NCBI GenBank assembly: GCA_029255685.2
Contig: CM055320.2
Location: 13,812,614 to 13,876,613, forward strand
Source of the DNA: Silene conica
Taxonomy: Eukaryota > Streptophyta > Magnoliopsida > Caryophyllales > Caryophyllaceae
Direction: 5' to 3'
DNA length: 64,000 nt
Shown here one piece after another: positions 41,930 through 54,270 of the stretch (within the stretch, counting starts at the first letter, position 1; each line of letters begins with the position of its first letter). A program made the position numbers and the translations under genes. The notes below the pieces were generated by a model, which was not told the DNA's origin, ran no database searches, and worked only from the letters and a program-made list of their open reading frames with translations.

Positions 41930-44410
41930 ATTACGGTTGTTGCATGCATGATCGGATTCATGTTTTATGTTAAAATCGGTTTAACATATATTTCGAAAAT
42001 TTCGAAATAATTGTGATTTATTATGATAAATCACAAAATAATTTTGCATGTTAAAGTTTCTGTTTCTAAAATGGTTTTAGGACATAAAAATAATTTTATG
42101 GATTTTTATTGTTCATTTTTATATTTATTTGTATATTTTGTAGTTTAAATCGGTTTTAAACAACAATTAATGGGAAAAATAGCTAAAAATAGTTTCTGGC
42201 CGAGATTTTTTGATATGTTCTCACATGCATATTTAATATATTGTATATGATTTTTCGTAAGAAATGGAGTTAATATGCATGGATTATGAATTTTATGAGA
42301 TAAATAGTCATAATATGAGCAAAAATGGGTATATATGGTTATATTTCGAATTTAATCTTAAAAATTTTATGAGAAGTCACATGCAATATATAAAGTTCCT
42401 GTATGAATTTTCGAAATTATTGGAATTATTTTGCATGATTAATGATTTTTATAGTAAAAATCGGATTAATAGTGACTTAAATTCGACTTTAATAGTTATA
42501 GTTGGAATCTTGCCATAAAAACTTTACACAATGTCACATGCAATATTTACAGTATGTATGTAAGTTTTGGGAATTTATTCTCAAGTGATGCATGATTTAT
42601 GATTTTAATGGTTAAAATCGGATAAATAGTGACTTATTGTGTTAAAAATAGTTAATCTTAATATTATGGCATGAAATTTTACCCATAGATGTCTTATATG
42701 ATAGGAACATCAGATCTAAAAGTTAGATATCAAAAGTTTCTGTTTTTATGATTATTAATTTTTAATGAGTTAATTAGCTAATAATCGTAATTTATGAGTC
42801 GAAAAATAAAATTTCGAGTATGGTCTGTAATTTTTGGTCTTTTTCAGATTCTAATATGTACTTTAGGATGACTAAAAATTTATAGCAATTTATTGCAAGT
42901 TTTTATAATTTAAATCGGATTTTAAACCATAAAAACGGCTTTTATACGATTTATTTAAGAAATAAGCCATAAATAATTGCAAAAGACCATTTTAATAATT
43001 TCTGAAATTTTAGAAAATTTCCAGAAAGTTTAAAATTTTTGAATTTTAAATTTCGAATTTTATTGACTCATTTGGCCATATTTTGTTTATTTTTTCCCGA
43101 AAATACAAGTAATTTATGAACAATAATGCAAAATCAAGTTAGATCATGATCAAATATTAGTAGAGACTAAACATTGATTCCTAAAGTAAGTTAGGATGAT
43201 TAACTTGGACATAAATGAGATTTATGTAATTTTGGATGATTTTAATAGTTAAAATCGCGCATATCCGTAAAAACCGTAAACAAATATGAGATATTTGCTC
43301 CCATAAGGCGATTTGGCATTAAAAATTGAGCATGTGCATACATATTTTATTATTGCAATTTATTTAATATGAATGTCATATTTTGAATGTTATTTATATA
43401 ATTTGGAATTATGTAATTTTTCTTAGTATGGCCTTAGTTTTAATCAATATTACCCGTAATGTAAGGGAATATTGATTCGGTTGTAATTTATGTGATCTCG
43501 TATCACGGGTTTGTAATTTAATTCAAGTTTTCAGTTTTACAATAGAATAGTTGTATTATTTTATTGTAATTCCGGAGATCCAAAAGACGGTGCCATACGG
43601 AAAGGAGTTCCGACAAGACGGTGTTTTCTTGGATGGCGTGCCAATGAAGTTCAAGGGACCAAGGAGTTGGTTTCCGAATTTGTAATAGTTAATTAGTTTT
43701 TCTATTACTAGGAAGGCCATACTAGGATTTTATTGCTTTATTGCTTTTACTTTTGCATTTTAATATGTTTGCATGCATAGCCAAATCGCCATAAACATGC
43801 ATGTTAGTTTAGATCGTTAAAAACGACCGTGTCAATTATAATTATCGAGTTCACCAATTTAATTCGCTTAAAGGAGATGGATAATAAATTGACAAGACCT
43901 CTATATTAAACAAAAACAATTGAGAATTAGCCTTACCAAATAGTAGAACCCATGAGCTTCTATTTCGTGGGGTGGTGCTAGTCCAGTGGGCAGTACGAAC
44001 CCCATTACGTAGGATAAGTGGGGCGATGGGATGGATTCAGTCCAGTGGGCGGATCGCATCCCGATGCATTTGAAATTTGGTTTGTACTCAACGGAAGTGT
44101 AGAGGACCAGTGGTCAATGTGTTCCGGGCTAAGATGAATAAATAATTATTTGTCATCAACCAAGAGTTCTAGGGTAGAACCGGTTTATTTTAACCCACCA
44201 AACCATATTGTTGGGTCGGAGTTCCAGTGGTTCACGATTTCGATAGTATGGGTTTGGGTCTTGGAATCATTTATAAAATTGGATAGAGGTCATTTTATAG
44301 ATGCATCAACTTAGTAAATATGTTTACAAGTTAAAATGAAAATTAAAACGATTAGCATTTAATTTCTTCATATGTTTAAAAATTTTGTAGTCCTCGTATC
44401 AATATCAATC
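41930..44410 (+). other. Long untranslated leader of the TR-GAG-like element
   Basis: About 2.5 kb of AT-rich sequence without a credible ORF. It probably contains the packaging signal, but no motif is visible. Confidence 0.5.
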
Positions 44411-45319
44411 ATGACTACTTCCACTACTACAAACTCTTCATGGTTACGTTCCTTCATGGATCGTTGTAAGCTAGAAAAGAATGGGGCAAACTTTGCCGAT
44501 TGGGATGCCCAACTATTGTTGGCGGCAGAGGGAGACGGTAAGACCGAATTCCTCATTGAAGAATCACCTCCCGAACCTGCAGAAAATGCCACCGCCGCGG
44601 CAAGACGACCTTATGATACTTATCAGAAGGAGTCTGCGGCAATCAAAAATGTTTTGATCTTCTCGATGGAGCCAGAACTTCAAAGGAGTGCCATAAAGAT
44701 TGGCACGGCCTATGAGATCTACTCCAGGCTTGTGACAATGTTCTCAAAGGCTTCGAGAATTGTCCAATACGAGGCGGCATCGGCTTTCTTTGATCTCAAC
44801 CTTAGGGAGGGGCAAAAGGCTAGCCCACATGTGCTCAAGTTAATTGAGCATGTAGAAACCCTAAGGATGAATCAAGTGGACATTCCAAAGGAACTTGTGA
44901 TTGACAGGATCCTCCACTCCTTGTCTAAGGTGAAAACTTATGTACAATTCCGGGTGAATTTCAACATGAGAAACCAAGACATCTCTCTCGATGAATTGCA
45001 CAATATGATCGTGCAAGCTGAAAGGGATATGGGCCTAAATGTTAGTGCCCCTAAGGATGTGCTCAACATTAATGTTAAGAGCAAAGGGAAGTTCAAAAGG
45101 AAGGGTAAGGCAAAGGGGAAGCAACCTTCCAAAGGTTCAAAGAAAGTGTCTTCTGAGGCAAGCACCTCCAATTCCAAGAAGAGCCCTCATCAAGGGGCCA
45201 AATGCTTTTACTGCAATGGCAAAGGACATTGGAAGAGGAACTGTTCCAAGTATCTCAGCGATCTCAAAGCTGGGAAGATTCTTCCAGTTGGTACGATAAC
45301 TATCCCGATTTTATGTTAA
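44411..45319 (+). CDS. copia-type gag protein (capsid and zinc knuckle)
   Basis: Intact 302-residue gag from ATG 44411 (MTTSTTTNSS); an upstream in-frame ATG at 44372 adds 13 residues that look untranslated. The N-terminal two thirds are a UBN2-type copia capsid domain (NGANFADWDAQL, then the YEAASAFFDLNLREGQ region). A Lys/Ser-rich basic linker follows, then a zinc knuckle C265-C268-H273-C278 (CFYCNGKGHWKRNC). In complete copia elements protease would follow in frame; here the ORF stops 24 residues later. An intact gag in a pol-less element suggests selection for supplying or hitchhiking on capsids. Confidence 0.92.
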   Translation: MTTSTTTNSSWLRSFMDRCKLEKNGANFADWDAQLLLAAEGDGKTEFLIEESPPEPAENATAAARRPYDTYQKESAAIKNVLIFSMEPELQRSAIKIGTAYEIYSRLVTMFSKASRIVQYEAASAFFDLNLREGQKASPHVLKLIEHVETLRMNQVDIPKELVIDRILHSLSKVKTYVQFRVNFNMRNQDISLDELHNMIVQAERDMGLNVSAPKDVLNINVKSKGKFKRKGKAKGKQPSKGSKKVSSEASTSNSKKSPHQGAKCFYCNGKGHWKRNCSKYLSDLKAGKILPVGTITIPILC

Positions 45320-48300
45320 TCTCAACTAATGTATTATGATACAAGTTGTGATATGAATGCTCTTCTTACTTGAATTAGGGCATGAAAGCAAAGATAAGGG
45401 AAAAGAAAAACAAGCTTAATGGATCAAAGGGAACTAAGAGTAGCTCCGCTCGGGATGATCAAGGAGCTTTGTTTTTTCTCTTATTTAGCTAGCATTTCAA
45501 GTGTTGTGTGAACAATTTAGAACCTATGTTTATTTCCTTGTTGGACGAGGAAAAGGGGATCCTTGAACAAATTGTTGTACTTTGGATAATATAGTGACTT
45601 GGTTTTCAACCCAAGTCACTATCGGTTTTATTATTATGTTCATGTTTAGTTTAACATACACTTGCAAATCTTAAACATAAAATAGAATTGATTATGACAT
45701 TTCAATGTATGACCATTGAAACCGAATTGGTATAGGATACCCAATTCAAATCAAATCAAAATCAAATTAAGTTTAGAACTCAATTAAAAGAAAAAGTTAT
45801 CAACCATCCAAAACTATCTAAGCTTTAAATCGAATAATTTCTGTAATAAACCATAAGGATACACAAACCAACATCAAAGTCATTGCTTGTGGCCTTAGTG
45901 GCTATCTTTGGTGATAAAATGGGATTATTATTACAAAGATAGAGTGGGAGAAATTTGAAAGGCCACAAATAGCATATGATATTGACCAGCACAATGGATA
46001 TGATCTATTGGTGAATAGTAGGATTTATTGTGTTTTGGTTATGTAAAAGATAAAAGGGAAGATTAAGTTGTGGATGGGATCTACGATTTAAGGTTGTAAA
46101 AGGTAGATTAGGCTGTAGATAAGATTCTACGGCTTATAAGCCCAAAAGTTGTGGATAAGATCTACGGTTTGGTAAAAATCTACGCCTTATATCCCAAGAG
46201 CAATCTACACCTTATGGTTGTAAAAGGTAGATTAGGTTGTGGATAAGATTCTACGCCTTATCATCCCAAAAGTTGAGGATAAGCCCAAAAGTTGTGGATA
46301 AGATCTACGGTTTGGTAAAAATCTACGCCTTATATACCAACGGCCCCGGCCCTGGAGGATACTTCAAAGATAAATTCTTGAAGTTTGTAAGGAAAAATTC
46401 TATACATGGATAAGATCCATGATATAGTCCTCGTACAGTACAAGATAAGATAAATGTGGGGAACTGAAAGTTCCTACACACAGAAATTGTATACCATAAG
46501 AAAAGACTCTTATAGAAACTACGGGAGGACACTCGAAGAAAATTATTCAAAAGATTTTGCAAAGGCTCAAGAAAGGGTTCTTGGATTTAGATGGTGATCT
46601 AAATATGCCAATGCAAAGAACCATGAAATTTATAAGACTTACGTGCTGATAAATGAGATTTGTTGAGAGAAGCAGAAGCAGACATGTGGATGTCTGCAGT
46701 CTACAAAGTTAAGGGTAACTTTGTTGAAAGTAGTAAGGCAATTCGTTGAGAATGAATTCAGTAAACTCAATAACCATTTTTCAAAAGGGTATTTGAAAAG
46801 GATGTGACTATTAGCACATATGGTTGAAGTCCCAACCATTTCAATTCATTGAATGTTAAGGAACATTGAATTGAGTGGGAGCTTTATGATTTACGGTTAA
46901 ATGAAAAGTTCAGTGGGAGTTCTCGCTCCAGGATTTGAAGCTATTGAGTCATGGGTATGACTTCAGGATCTTCAGAATCAAGCAAGAACAAGAGTTTAGT
47001 GGGAGTAAACGTTATCTAAAACAACTCATTGCTCGTTTGGAATGAAGCATTGATACTCATGAAAGGTACACGAGTTTTTGGTTCTAGATGACATATTGAT
47101 ATGAATTAAATCTAATTGAACATAGGATGTTTAGTTGAGATTATAAGAGACATCTTGATGTTAGTATTAAGGTTGTTCATGGAGATGGAGATAGTATAAC
47201 CATGATGGGATCATGGAAATTTATCGAACCTTAAGTACTATTGTTTGCACGTTTAAATTCGCTAATGTTTCCGCCATTAGTACGATCGTGTAAAATGGAT
47301 GCACACCGCTTGCAGGACAACCCCTTGGAGCAGGTGTTAAATCAATGATTAAACCTTGATCAATTGTCAAAGTATTCTCCAATGAAGATGAAAGACAAAT
47401 TCAAGATCTTGGAAGATAACTTAGTCGCATGGTAAAAGGTTTGCAACGACTCAAGTTCCAAGAAACCAAGCAAAGATTTGTGATAATCTTTGGCTTACAT
47501 TCATTGACTATGCATCTCAATGACTTGTATTTTAACTACATGGTCATCACAAGATTCTACAAAATGTGTACGTTCACAAATTATGTAAAGGCATTGCTGT
47601 GGCTGGGAGTTACACAATGCACATAATCTTATTTGCTAGTCATTAAAGTGACTTGTCTCTTTCAGAGGAAAGATCAATGTGTGGATATGATCCGCAAAGT
47701 GAACGATCGCACGAACCGTGGTAAACCTGGTTTACTCAAAATGGAGATAATTACAATTTTAAGGGATGAAAACGAGAGACCCTAAAGCTGATTGTAAATT
47801 AAATGGTGTTCAAAGGTTGACCACTTGGATGGTGTAATCCACTAATTGTTTGAGTTATTTATAACTCACGAAAGGTCAAGTAAAATTCAAATGGGATGGT
47901 AAGACCATATTGAACCCCATTAAAGTGAATTGAATTATCATGACCTCGCCCCTAGCTGCTTAAGTGAGGTGACATCTCAATGCAACTGGATGTGTGATGC
48001 GATTGATGGCGAGTTCAATTGCCATAGAGTCATACGGGATGACTAATCGATCACCTAGGCATAGACATGTTAAGATACATTTGCCGGGCTAATGACCGCT
48101 GATAGAGCTCTGGCGTACTCTTATTAAAAGACTGCCTGGTCGTGGCGGGAGCATCTATCGTGTTTCACATGAGTCAGTTCTTGGACTAATGACTGTTCTC
48201 TGAGGTGGCATAGTTTTCAGAATAACTTTGATTTATGTCCTAACACCTTCGTAACTGGGGTTTATAAGGACATATTTTGGGTTATGATGGACTATGGCCA

Positions 48301-48582
48301 GCCGGAAGGAATAAGTCGATTAGGAATTGTCCACCCCTTGTCAGGGTTGAGAAATATCTCTAGGCCACTCGAGGAGAACAATAACTAGAAATGCGTGGCC
48401 ACGCTCGGAAGGTATCTATGGTAGATAATTCCGGTCAGTAGTTATAACTCCAGATCGAGATAAACCACTCTAGATTTTAATCAATTGCCGGCACGACCTG
48501 AGAGGACGCCATGCATTGAGTGGGAGATAGTAATAGGGCAAGAGAATTGGTAACACACACTTGTCTCGGACAAGTGGGAGAT
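45320..48582 (+). other. Non-coding interior of the TR-GAG-like element
   Basis: 3.3 kb where pol would be expected. No protease, integrase, RT or RNase H motif is visible in any frame. A short perfect palindrome gtgacttggttttcaaccca/agtcac lies at 45594-45620. Confidence 0.7.
46080..46335. repeat. Degenerate tandem repeats inside the TR-GAG-like element
   Basis: Units with ttgtggataagatctacggt and aaaatctacgccttatat occur several times; a 45-bp block is repeated nearly exactly at about 46149-46193 and 46289-46334. Confidence 0.85.
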
Positions 48583-49882
48583 TGTTGGAGGAAGTGTCCT
48601 CGACAATAGTGTGTTGACGTAATTAAAACTCATTTGAATGAAACACAACTGGGAGTGTTACTCTTTTAAAGTCGACTGATCAACATTAATCGATAATGAT
48701 TGGCTGTCTAGAGTTTGACATTATCGTCATATGATGGTGGTGATCAGTCGATCCCTTAAGGTCATATCTTTAGGGAATTCCGTCTCAATGGAATAATTGA
48801 TTAATATTGTATTGGATACAAATTAATTAATAACTGGAAATTTTGGAAATAATTTTATATGACGAATATTTTTATAATGGGATTATAATAAGAATAGTCA
48901 AAGTAATAAAATAGTTTTATTACTCGGTTTTATTTATTCGTTTGGGGAAACGATTAAATTGAGAATGAACACGGTTGATCATAAAATTACAAAGAGTTGT
49001 AATTAAAATTATGATATTGCATTTTGTACAATAATTATTTCGAAATATTGGAATAATTATTTAAATGTAATAAATTTGTAAATTATGAATTTTAATAGTT
49101 AAAATTGCACAATTAACAAATTGGGTCATGTGTTATGGAACATATGTGACATGTTACATTTTAACACAATTGACAAAGATAAAATGGGTCCATTTTAGAC
49201 CCATTTTCAGCCGTGTAAATGTGAGTATGCATGTGAGTTTGTGTGTGTAAGTGGACAAGGGTTGAGTGTGTAAGGCAAAGTGTATGTGTAAGGAATAACT
49301 CATGCTTTTGTGTAAGATATAGAAGGCCATGCATTGGGTCTCTATGGCATGCTTTGGCCGGCCAAATGAAGAGCATTTGAGCTCAAATTTTGCCTCTATA
49401 TAACACACACACACACACACTACACTTTAGACAACATATAGTAATTGTTGGTGGATGCTAGATAATCACACTAACATACTCATACTACCACTCCATTCTC
49501 TCTATATTTCTAGTACAATAGTTGTTACTAAGGAAATAATTATTTCCATACTAATAATATTAAGAGTAATATTATTGTTATTATTTCTAGTATACTTATA
49601 CTAATTTTCTAGTAACAAAATTAGTATTAGTTTGAGATCGGGTCCTTGATACGCATCTTTAGGAGACGATTTTTCTTAGATCGTTATAAGGGTATTTCGG
49701 TATTGAAGACTCAAGTAATAGGTGATTATTGAGTATAAACCTTCTAAAACCAATGTAAGGACAATCTCATCTTATGATATCATCTTGCATGCATAAGATC
49801 CATTTAAGTTTTTATGACTAAACTTAAAGAAACAAAACTCATATTAGATTTGAGTATAAAATAAGGAACCTAGTTTCCAACA
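48583..49882 (+). repeat. 3' LTR of the TR-GAG-like element
   Basis: 1300 bp, indistinguishable by eye from 40616-41915. Confidence 0.95.
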
Positions 49883-52190
49883 GTACAGTCACCACTTCTC
49901 TTGTTTCGCATGATTTATTTGTCTTTTAAATCGTAGATTTCAATCATGTAAGCATGTTTATGATTCTGATTATTTATGTGATCGTGATCTATGTTGTCTA
50001 GTAGTCATGTCTGGACCAGGTTAGTGTCGTCTTTGACCACCAATGGCCGTCGAAGCCAACGTTTTATCACGGTGTCAAGTCATTTTTTTTATTGTTGTCA
50101 AAACAGGGCTTTTAACGTGTGATGTTTCATAAGAGTTCGATGGGTTTTCTAGTCACGATGGTTCTGGGTTTTTGGATAACTATATTGGTGGCATTCAGGG
50201 TGTTTACCTGGTGGTTTCCACGGTGGTTAGGAGGTGTGTCGTGTCTGGGTTAAAGTGGGTTTTGTTAGAGGGTGTGTCGCGTGAAAACAGAGGGCCGGGA
50301 AGTGTGGTAGCTGGGTTTTGTAACGATGGTTGTGGGTTGTTGTAGCGGTGTCGACGTCGGCTATTGACTTCCCAGGAACCACCACGACTCAGAGGTGAGC
50401 CTGGTGGTGTCGCTAGCGAAGGCGGTGGTTGGACTTGGTGCCGGCAGTGGTTTTTAGTGGGGGTGTTAACACGGGTCTACCAGGGTTTTGGGGGTTGCTG
50501 TTGACCAGGGGGTTTTTGGGACTGTGTCGATGGCCGCTAGGGTGGAGTCTAGGGTGGTGGTAGGTGTCGGTTGGTGCACTATAGTCCGGGGGTGGTAGTC
50601 ACGATGGTGTGGTGGTGGTTAAGGCGGCTGAAGAGTGTCGAAGTGGGGCTGGAAAGTAGGCTGGTCAGGGGTTTCGGTTTCGGTTTTGGTTTCGGGGCTG
50701 TCGAAGTTTGCGCTGGGTAGTGTTATCTTTGTGGTGCGTGATGCGTTTGTGTTTGTTATCATTGTTAATATTATTATTATGTTATCAGTAATATTATGAT
50801 TAGTATTATTATTATGTTATTATTATATGTTATTGTTATTGTTATTATTATTGATATTATTATTATTATTGCTATTAGTACTATATTAGTAGTTTTGTTT
50901 ATTGTCTTGTCTTTCTTTTCTTCTTAATATTATTAGCATTGTTTACATAGTTGTTGTTATTGTGGGTATTATTAATATTAATATTAGTATTATTATTATT
51001 ATTATTATTATTATAATTGTTATTGTTGTTAATAATGTTAATGTTGGCATGATTGTTATTATTAGTATATGTGCTCATGTTGTTGTTTACTCAAGTTGTT
51101 AAGTAAATTTTATACAAGAATGTGACGGTTATCAATAGTTCAATTATATTTTGTATGTTCGCTTATTTAATTGAGTTAGTTATAAAAGTAGTAAGGTCGG
51201 GTTGGTTAAGTTAATTGAAGTAGTCATGTTTAATACGGCCTCGTTATGCGCAATATACTATTTAAATTGTTAATTTGAATAATTGATTTGCTTACGTAGT
51301 TATATTAGTTAGTGATTACGTATATTATATTGTTAGGTGACGATTTTGAAGTGGCATTATTCTGTTTACTCGTTGGCTTGCTTTTGGACTATATTGTTAT
51401 CCAGGTAGGATACACTGACACTATACTCTATGATGTGTTACGAACGGATGTTGGATTGTGTGTTATGGATGTTGAGCATGATTGATATGAGAATGATATT
51501 AGTTGAATTGAGTGTTAATTATTATTATTGGCATGAGCATTGCATTATTTAATAGCGTGATTGATTAAGAGTATTGTTGCATTCATGAGCATGACATATG
51601 CATTGGTTACTGAGAAAGTTATGGATCAGATATTATTGTTCTGATATAAAGCCCAGAGTGGTTCTACAGACCAGGCCTGTGTCTTATCAGCTATTGAGCT
51701 GGTGTTCGGCGACGGCCGATTATAGTCTGCCGGGAGGTTCGGTATGGCTGGGTGTTACGGGTTTGAGAATGAGATTGAGATTGAGCTCGAGCATATCATG
51801 GCATTTGCATATCATATTTGTTGCATTATTTATTATTGTGTTATCCTACTCAACCGCGAGGTTGACAGTGTATTCGTGTACACCTACGATGATCCGGAAT
51901 GGGGAGTAGATTCTACAGGTCAGAGACAGATGGACTAGGAGCTTGGGCAAGGAGTGAGACATGGCTTGGACCTACTTAGAATTAGATCACATACGTAGAT
52001 GTTATCAGTTGTACTTTTATTCTTTGCGTAATAGTTGTAATATCAAAAGTTTAAATTTAATCAGTTTTTATATAAAGTACTTTGATTTGTTTATTTTGTT
52101 ATTCACTACTTCGGATATTCCGAGATGGTAACAACTCTATTTATTAGAGAATGTCTTGCTAAAGGCTCTTAAATAAATGGGGGTGTTACA
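49883..52190 (+). repeat. Gypsy 3' LTR, right part
   Basis: Resumes at the second copy of gtaca and runs to gtgttaca. It contains a GT-rich region (50000-50750) and an (att)n stretch. ORFs here are chance frames. Confidence 0.8.
50757..51030. repeat. (ATT)n-rich microsatellite in the Gypsy LTR
   Basis: Imperfect runs of att/gtt trinucleotides; the purest is ~30 bp at 50985-51015. It creates an Ile/Val-rich false ORF. Confidence 0.9.
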
Positions 52191-52241
52191 TAGGTGGTTT
52201 TACAACAACCAATAATATTCTTTTAAATAGATCATTATTAC

Positions 52242-52667
52242 CAGGGGCGGATTTATAGGGGGTGATGGGGATTGGGGGTGAACCATCACCCCCATTTATC
52301 AGGAAAAAAATGTATACATATTTATATATGTGCTAATATTTTATTAAAGTGTAGTGACTCAGGTGGTAGAAACATTCTCTCACCATCATGACAATCCATG
52401 ATCAAGCCTCTTATTGACATGTTGGTCCGAAAAAATTCCTCCAATTTCAGATGCAACGGATATTTCGTCGCAAACCTTCCCGTCATTTGACTGTTTGTTC
52501 GCGGGATTGGAAAATTACCCGTCGTCGCCTAATTTCATCGCAAAAAACAATTTCGTTGCAAATTTCGTCGCAAACATTAATTTGCAACGCCATTTATGCC
52601 CGTCGCAACAACACTGTTTTTTTGTAGTGTAATCACCCCCATTTTACACATCGTAGATTTGCCACTG
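52242..52667. mobile_element. hAT (Ac-like ends) with a CACTA terminus inside
   Basis: Ends caggggcggatttatag and tagatttgccactg, flanked by attattac (52234-52241) and attattag (52668-52675), 7 of 8 matching. hAT elements make 8-bp duplications and often begin CAGGG. No transposase. Confidence 0.7.
52440..52629 (-). mobile_element. CACTA (En/Spm) terminal fragment
   Basis: On the minus strand it starts cactacaaaaaaacagtgtt at 52629 and continues with gcgacg/gcaacg subterminal repeats, the usual CACTA layout. The other end was not found; the left limit is approximate. Confidence 0.6.
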
Positions 52668-52766
52668 ATTATTAGTTATTGAAATGGTTGTACAACAGCC
52701 GACCAATTTTTTCATTAGTTTTTCTGCTTATTGAAATAGTTTATGTATTTCCTTATATATGTTTAT

Positions 52767-53638
52767 TAGAGCTGACCGTTTGCGGGCTTGGATTGGATAT
52801 GGGCCGGGCCTAACCTATCAAAAAGTGTCCAACGAGCCTTTATTTTATGCACGTGCCCGCTATGGCGGGCCTACTATAACTGCCCATACCCGCCCTATAT
52901 ACCTTAACGGGCCAACCCGCGGGCTTGCAGGCTTTTATTGAAATTAATTATCGAAAAAGCAAACCAACAAGAAGGTAGAAAAAATATCATGATTACCAAT
53001 TTTTGCAAAATAAAACTAATAACTTAAGAGTTAAGATCATGTTCATAGCTTTCAAAATTGTAACTAAACATTATATTTGTTTCATATAAAGTCTCAAAAC
53101 ACTTCAAAATATCATTGGAGGAAGGCACGTCTTTATATGTCATCCATGTCTTGTTCTTCATCCTCGATATGAAACTCGTGAGAATCACGAGACATTATAC
53201 ATATATATAATAGAAGATATTAATAACTACTTAACTGATATAACAAAGTAGTAGAAAAAAACATATTTTGTGAGAAAATTATTAATTTAATGGTAGGATA
53301 AAAATAAGTAAAAAAATTTACTTAACGATAACCATTTAGCTCGTAACCAATTTTCATAACACACATACTATTTTCAATACAATATTTTTTAGTTTTAATT
53401 TTTAATTTTTAATTTTTTTTGTTAGGTTAAATAAAAATGATAGTTTACAACTTTTGTAGCGGGCCTAGCGGGTTGTCCGTGGACAATTTTATTTAGTCCA
53501 AGCCCGTCCATTAATTTTAGCGGGCCTAATTTTCTTGCCCGTACCCACTTATTTTAAATTTTTTTGTGACCAAACCCGCTAGCAAAGTGGGGCGAACGGG
53601 GCGGGCCGAACGGGTTGGCCCGCATTTGGTCAGCTCTA
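52767..53638. mobile_element. hAT non-autonomous element, nDart-like (872 bp)
   Basis: Starts tagagctgaccgtttgcggg and ends ggcccgcatttggtcagctcta, flanked by a perfect 8-bp duplication atgtttat (52759-52766 and 53639-53646). GGGCC/CCCGC subterminal motifs at both ends, AT-rich middle, no transposase. Confidence 0.95.
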
Positions 53639-53646
53639 ATGTTTAT

Positions 53647-54232
53647 GTATATACATCTTTAAGTAAATTAAAAAAAATATGTTTTTAGCAAACTTTCGAA
53701 CTTTTGATAGATATGTGTTCTAACAGACAGGTAATAAAACATTTACCAATTATGAAATAATATATAAAATGCTCACACTTATTATGAAAATAATAAAAAC
53801 AATTTAATTAAACAATCCTTTTGAACACGATAAACATAAATAAAAGGATTGTAAAAAATGCATAAAAGGTAAAGAAACGCACAAAGTGTTTTTTTACTAA
53901 CATGTTTTCAACGAGATACCGCTTCTATCGATCATGCTTTTCCGCTATAAATTAATGTTAAAGGCAACTATATTAGCAAAACTTTTACGTAGTATATAGA
54001 AGCATAGGAGTTGAATATATAATTTAATTTCGGTTACAAACTAAACTAAACTTCTAATATGAAGTTAAATTCTTTTATCTTAATGGTTAACAATGACTTA
54101 ATATTCATTGATTAAGTCTAAATATTACCGATGAGCACGATATAATAGTCATATATCATTAAACATTTCAAAAATAAATTAATTCATTATATCTTTATGA
54201 TAAACTATATTGATTTAAAGTTTTATATTAGG
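53647..54232. other. AT-rich intergenic DNA
   Basis: No gene or clear repeat seen. Confidence 0.5.
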
Positions 54233-54260
54233 CCCGTGAATTTCACGGGTTAAAAGCTAG
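54233..54260 (+). mobile_element. Helitron 3' terminus
   Basis: Stem cccgtgaa/ttcacggg (54233-54249), then CTAG at 54257-54260 followed by T. 5' end not located. Confidence 0.6.
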
Positions 54261-54270
54261 TTTTATTTGA

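Larger units (their letters stand above)
40616..49882 (+). mobile_element. Gag-only copia-type LTR retrotransposon (TR-GAG-like), young
   Basis: 9267 bp, flanked by gtaca on both sides (40611-40615, 49883-49887). The two 1300-bp LTRs have the same length and every landmark I compared is offset by exactly 7967 bp; no difference was seen by eye. Primer site tggtatcagagc at 41918-41929, purine tract aagtgggagat just before the 3' LTR. The only long ORF is gag; no protease, integrase or RT motif was found, so it must depend on a partner. It sits inside the Gypsy 3' LTR. A related solo LTR lies at 58590-59809. Confidence 0.93.
40045..52190 (+). mobile_element. Internally deleted Ty3/Gypsy element (Tekay-like), split by a copia-type insertion
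   Basis: Flanked by the 5-bp duplication taggt (40040-40044 and 52191-52195). It starts tgtaacatttcgtg and ends gggggtgttaca. Only ~70 bp of the 5' LTR remain, followed by a short internal remnant with cgaacttcgggacgaagttc and the purine tract ttttaaggagagaag (40174-40188), then the 3' LTR from 40190. That phrase next to the LTR and the very long LTR (~2.7 kb without the insertion) fit the Tekay chromovirus lineage. All coding domains are gone. The 3' LTR is interrupted at 40616-49882. Confidence 0.82.

Noticed and set aside
50902..51102. Ile/Val-rich ORF that could suggest a membrane peptide
   Set aside because: Encoded by an (att)n microsatellite in the Gypsy LTR.
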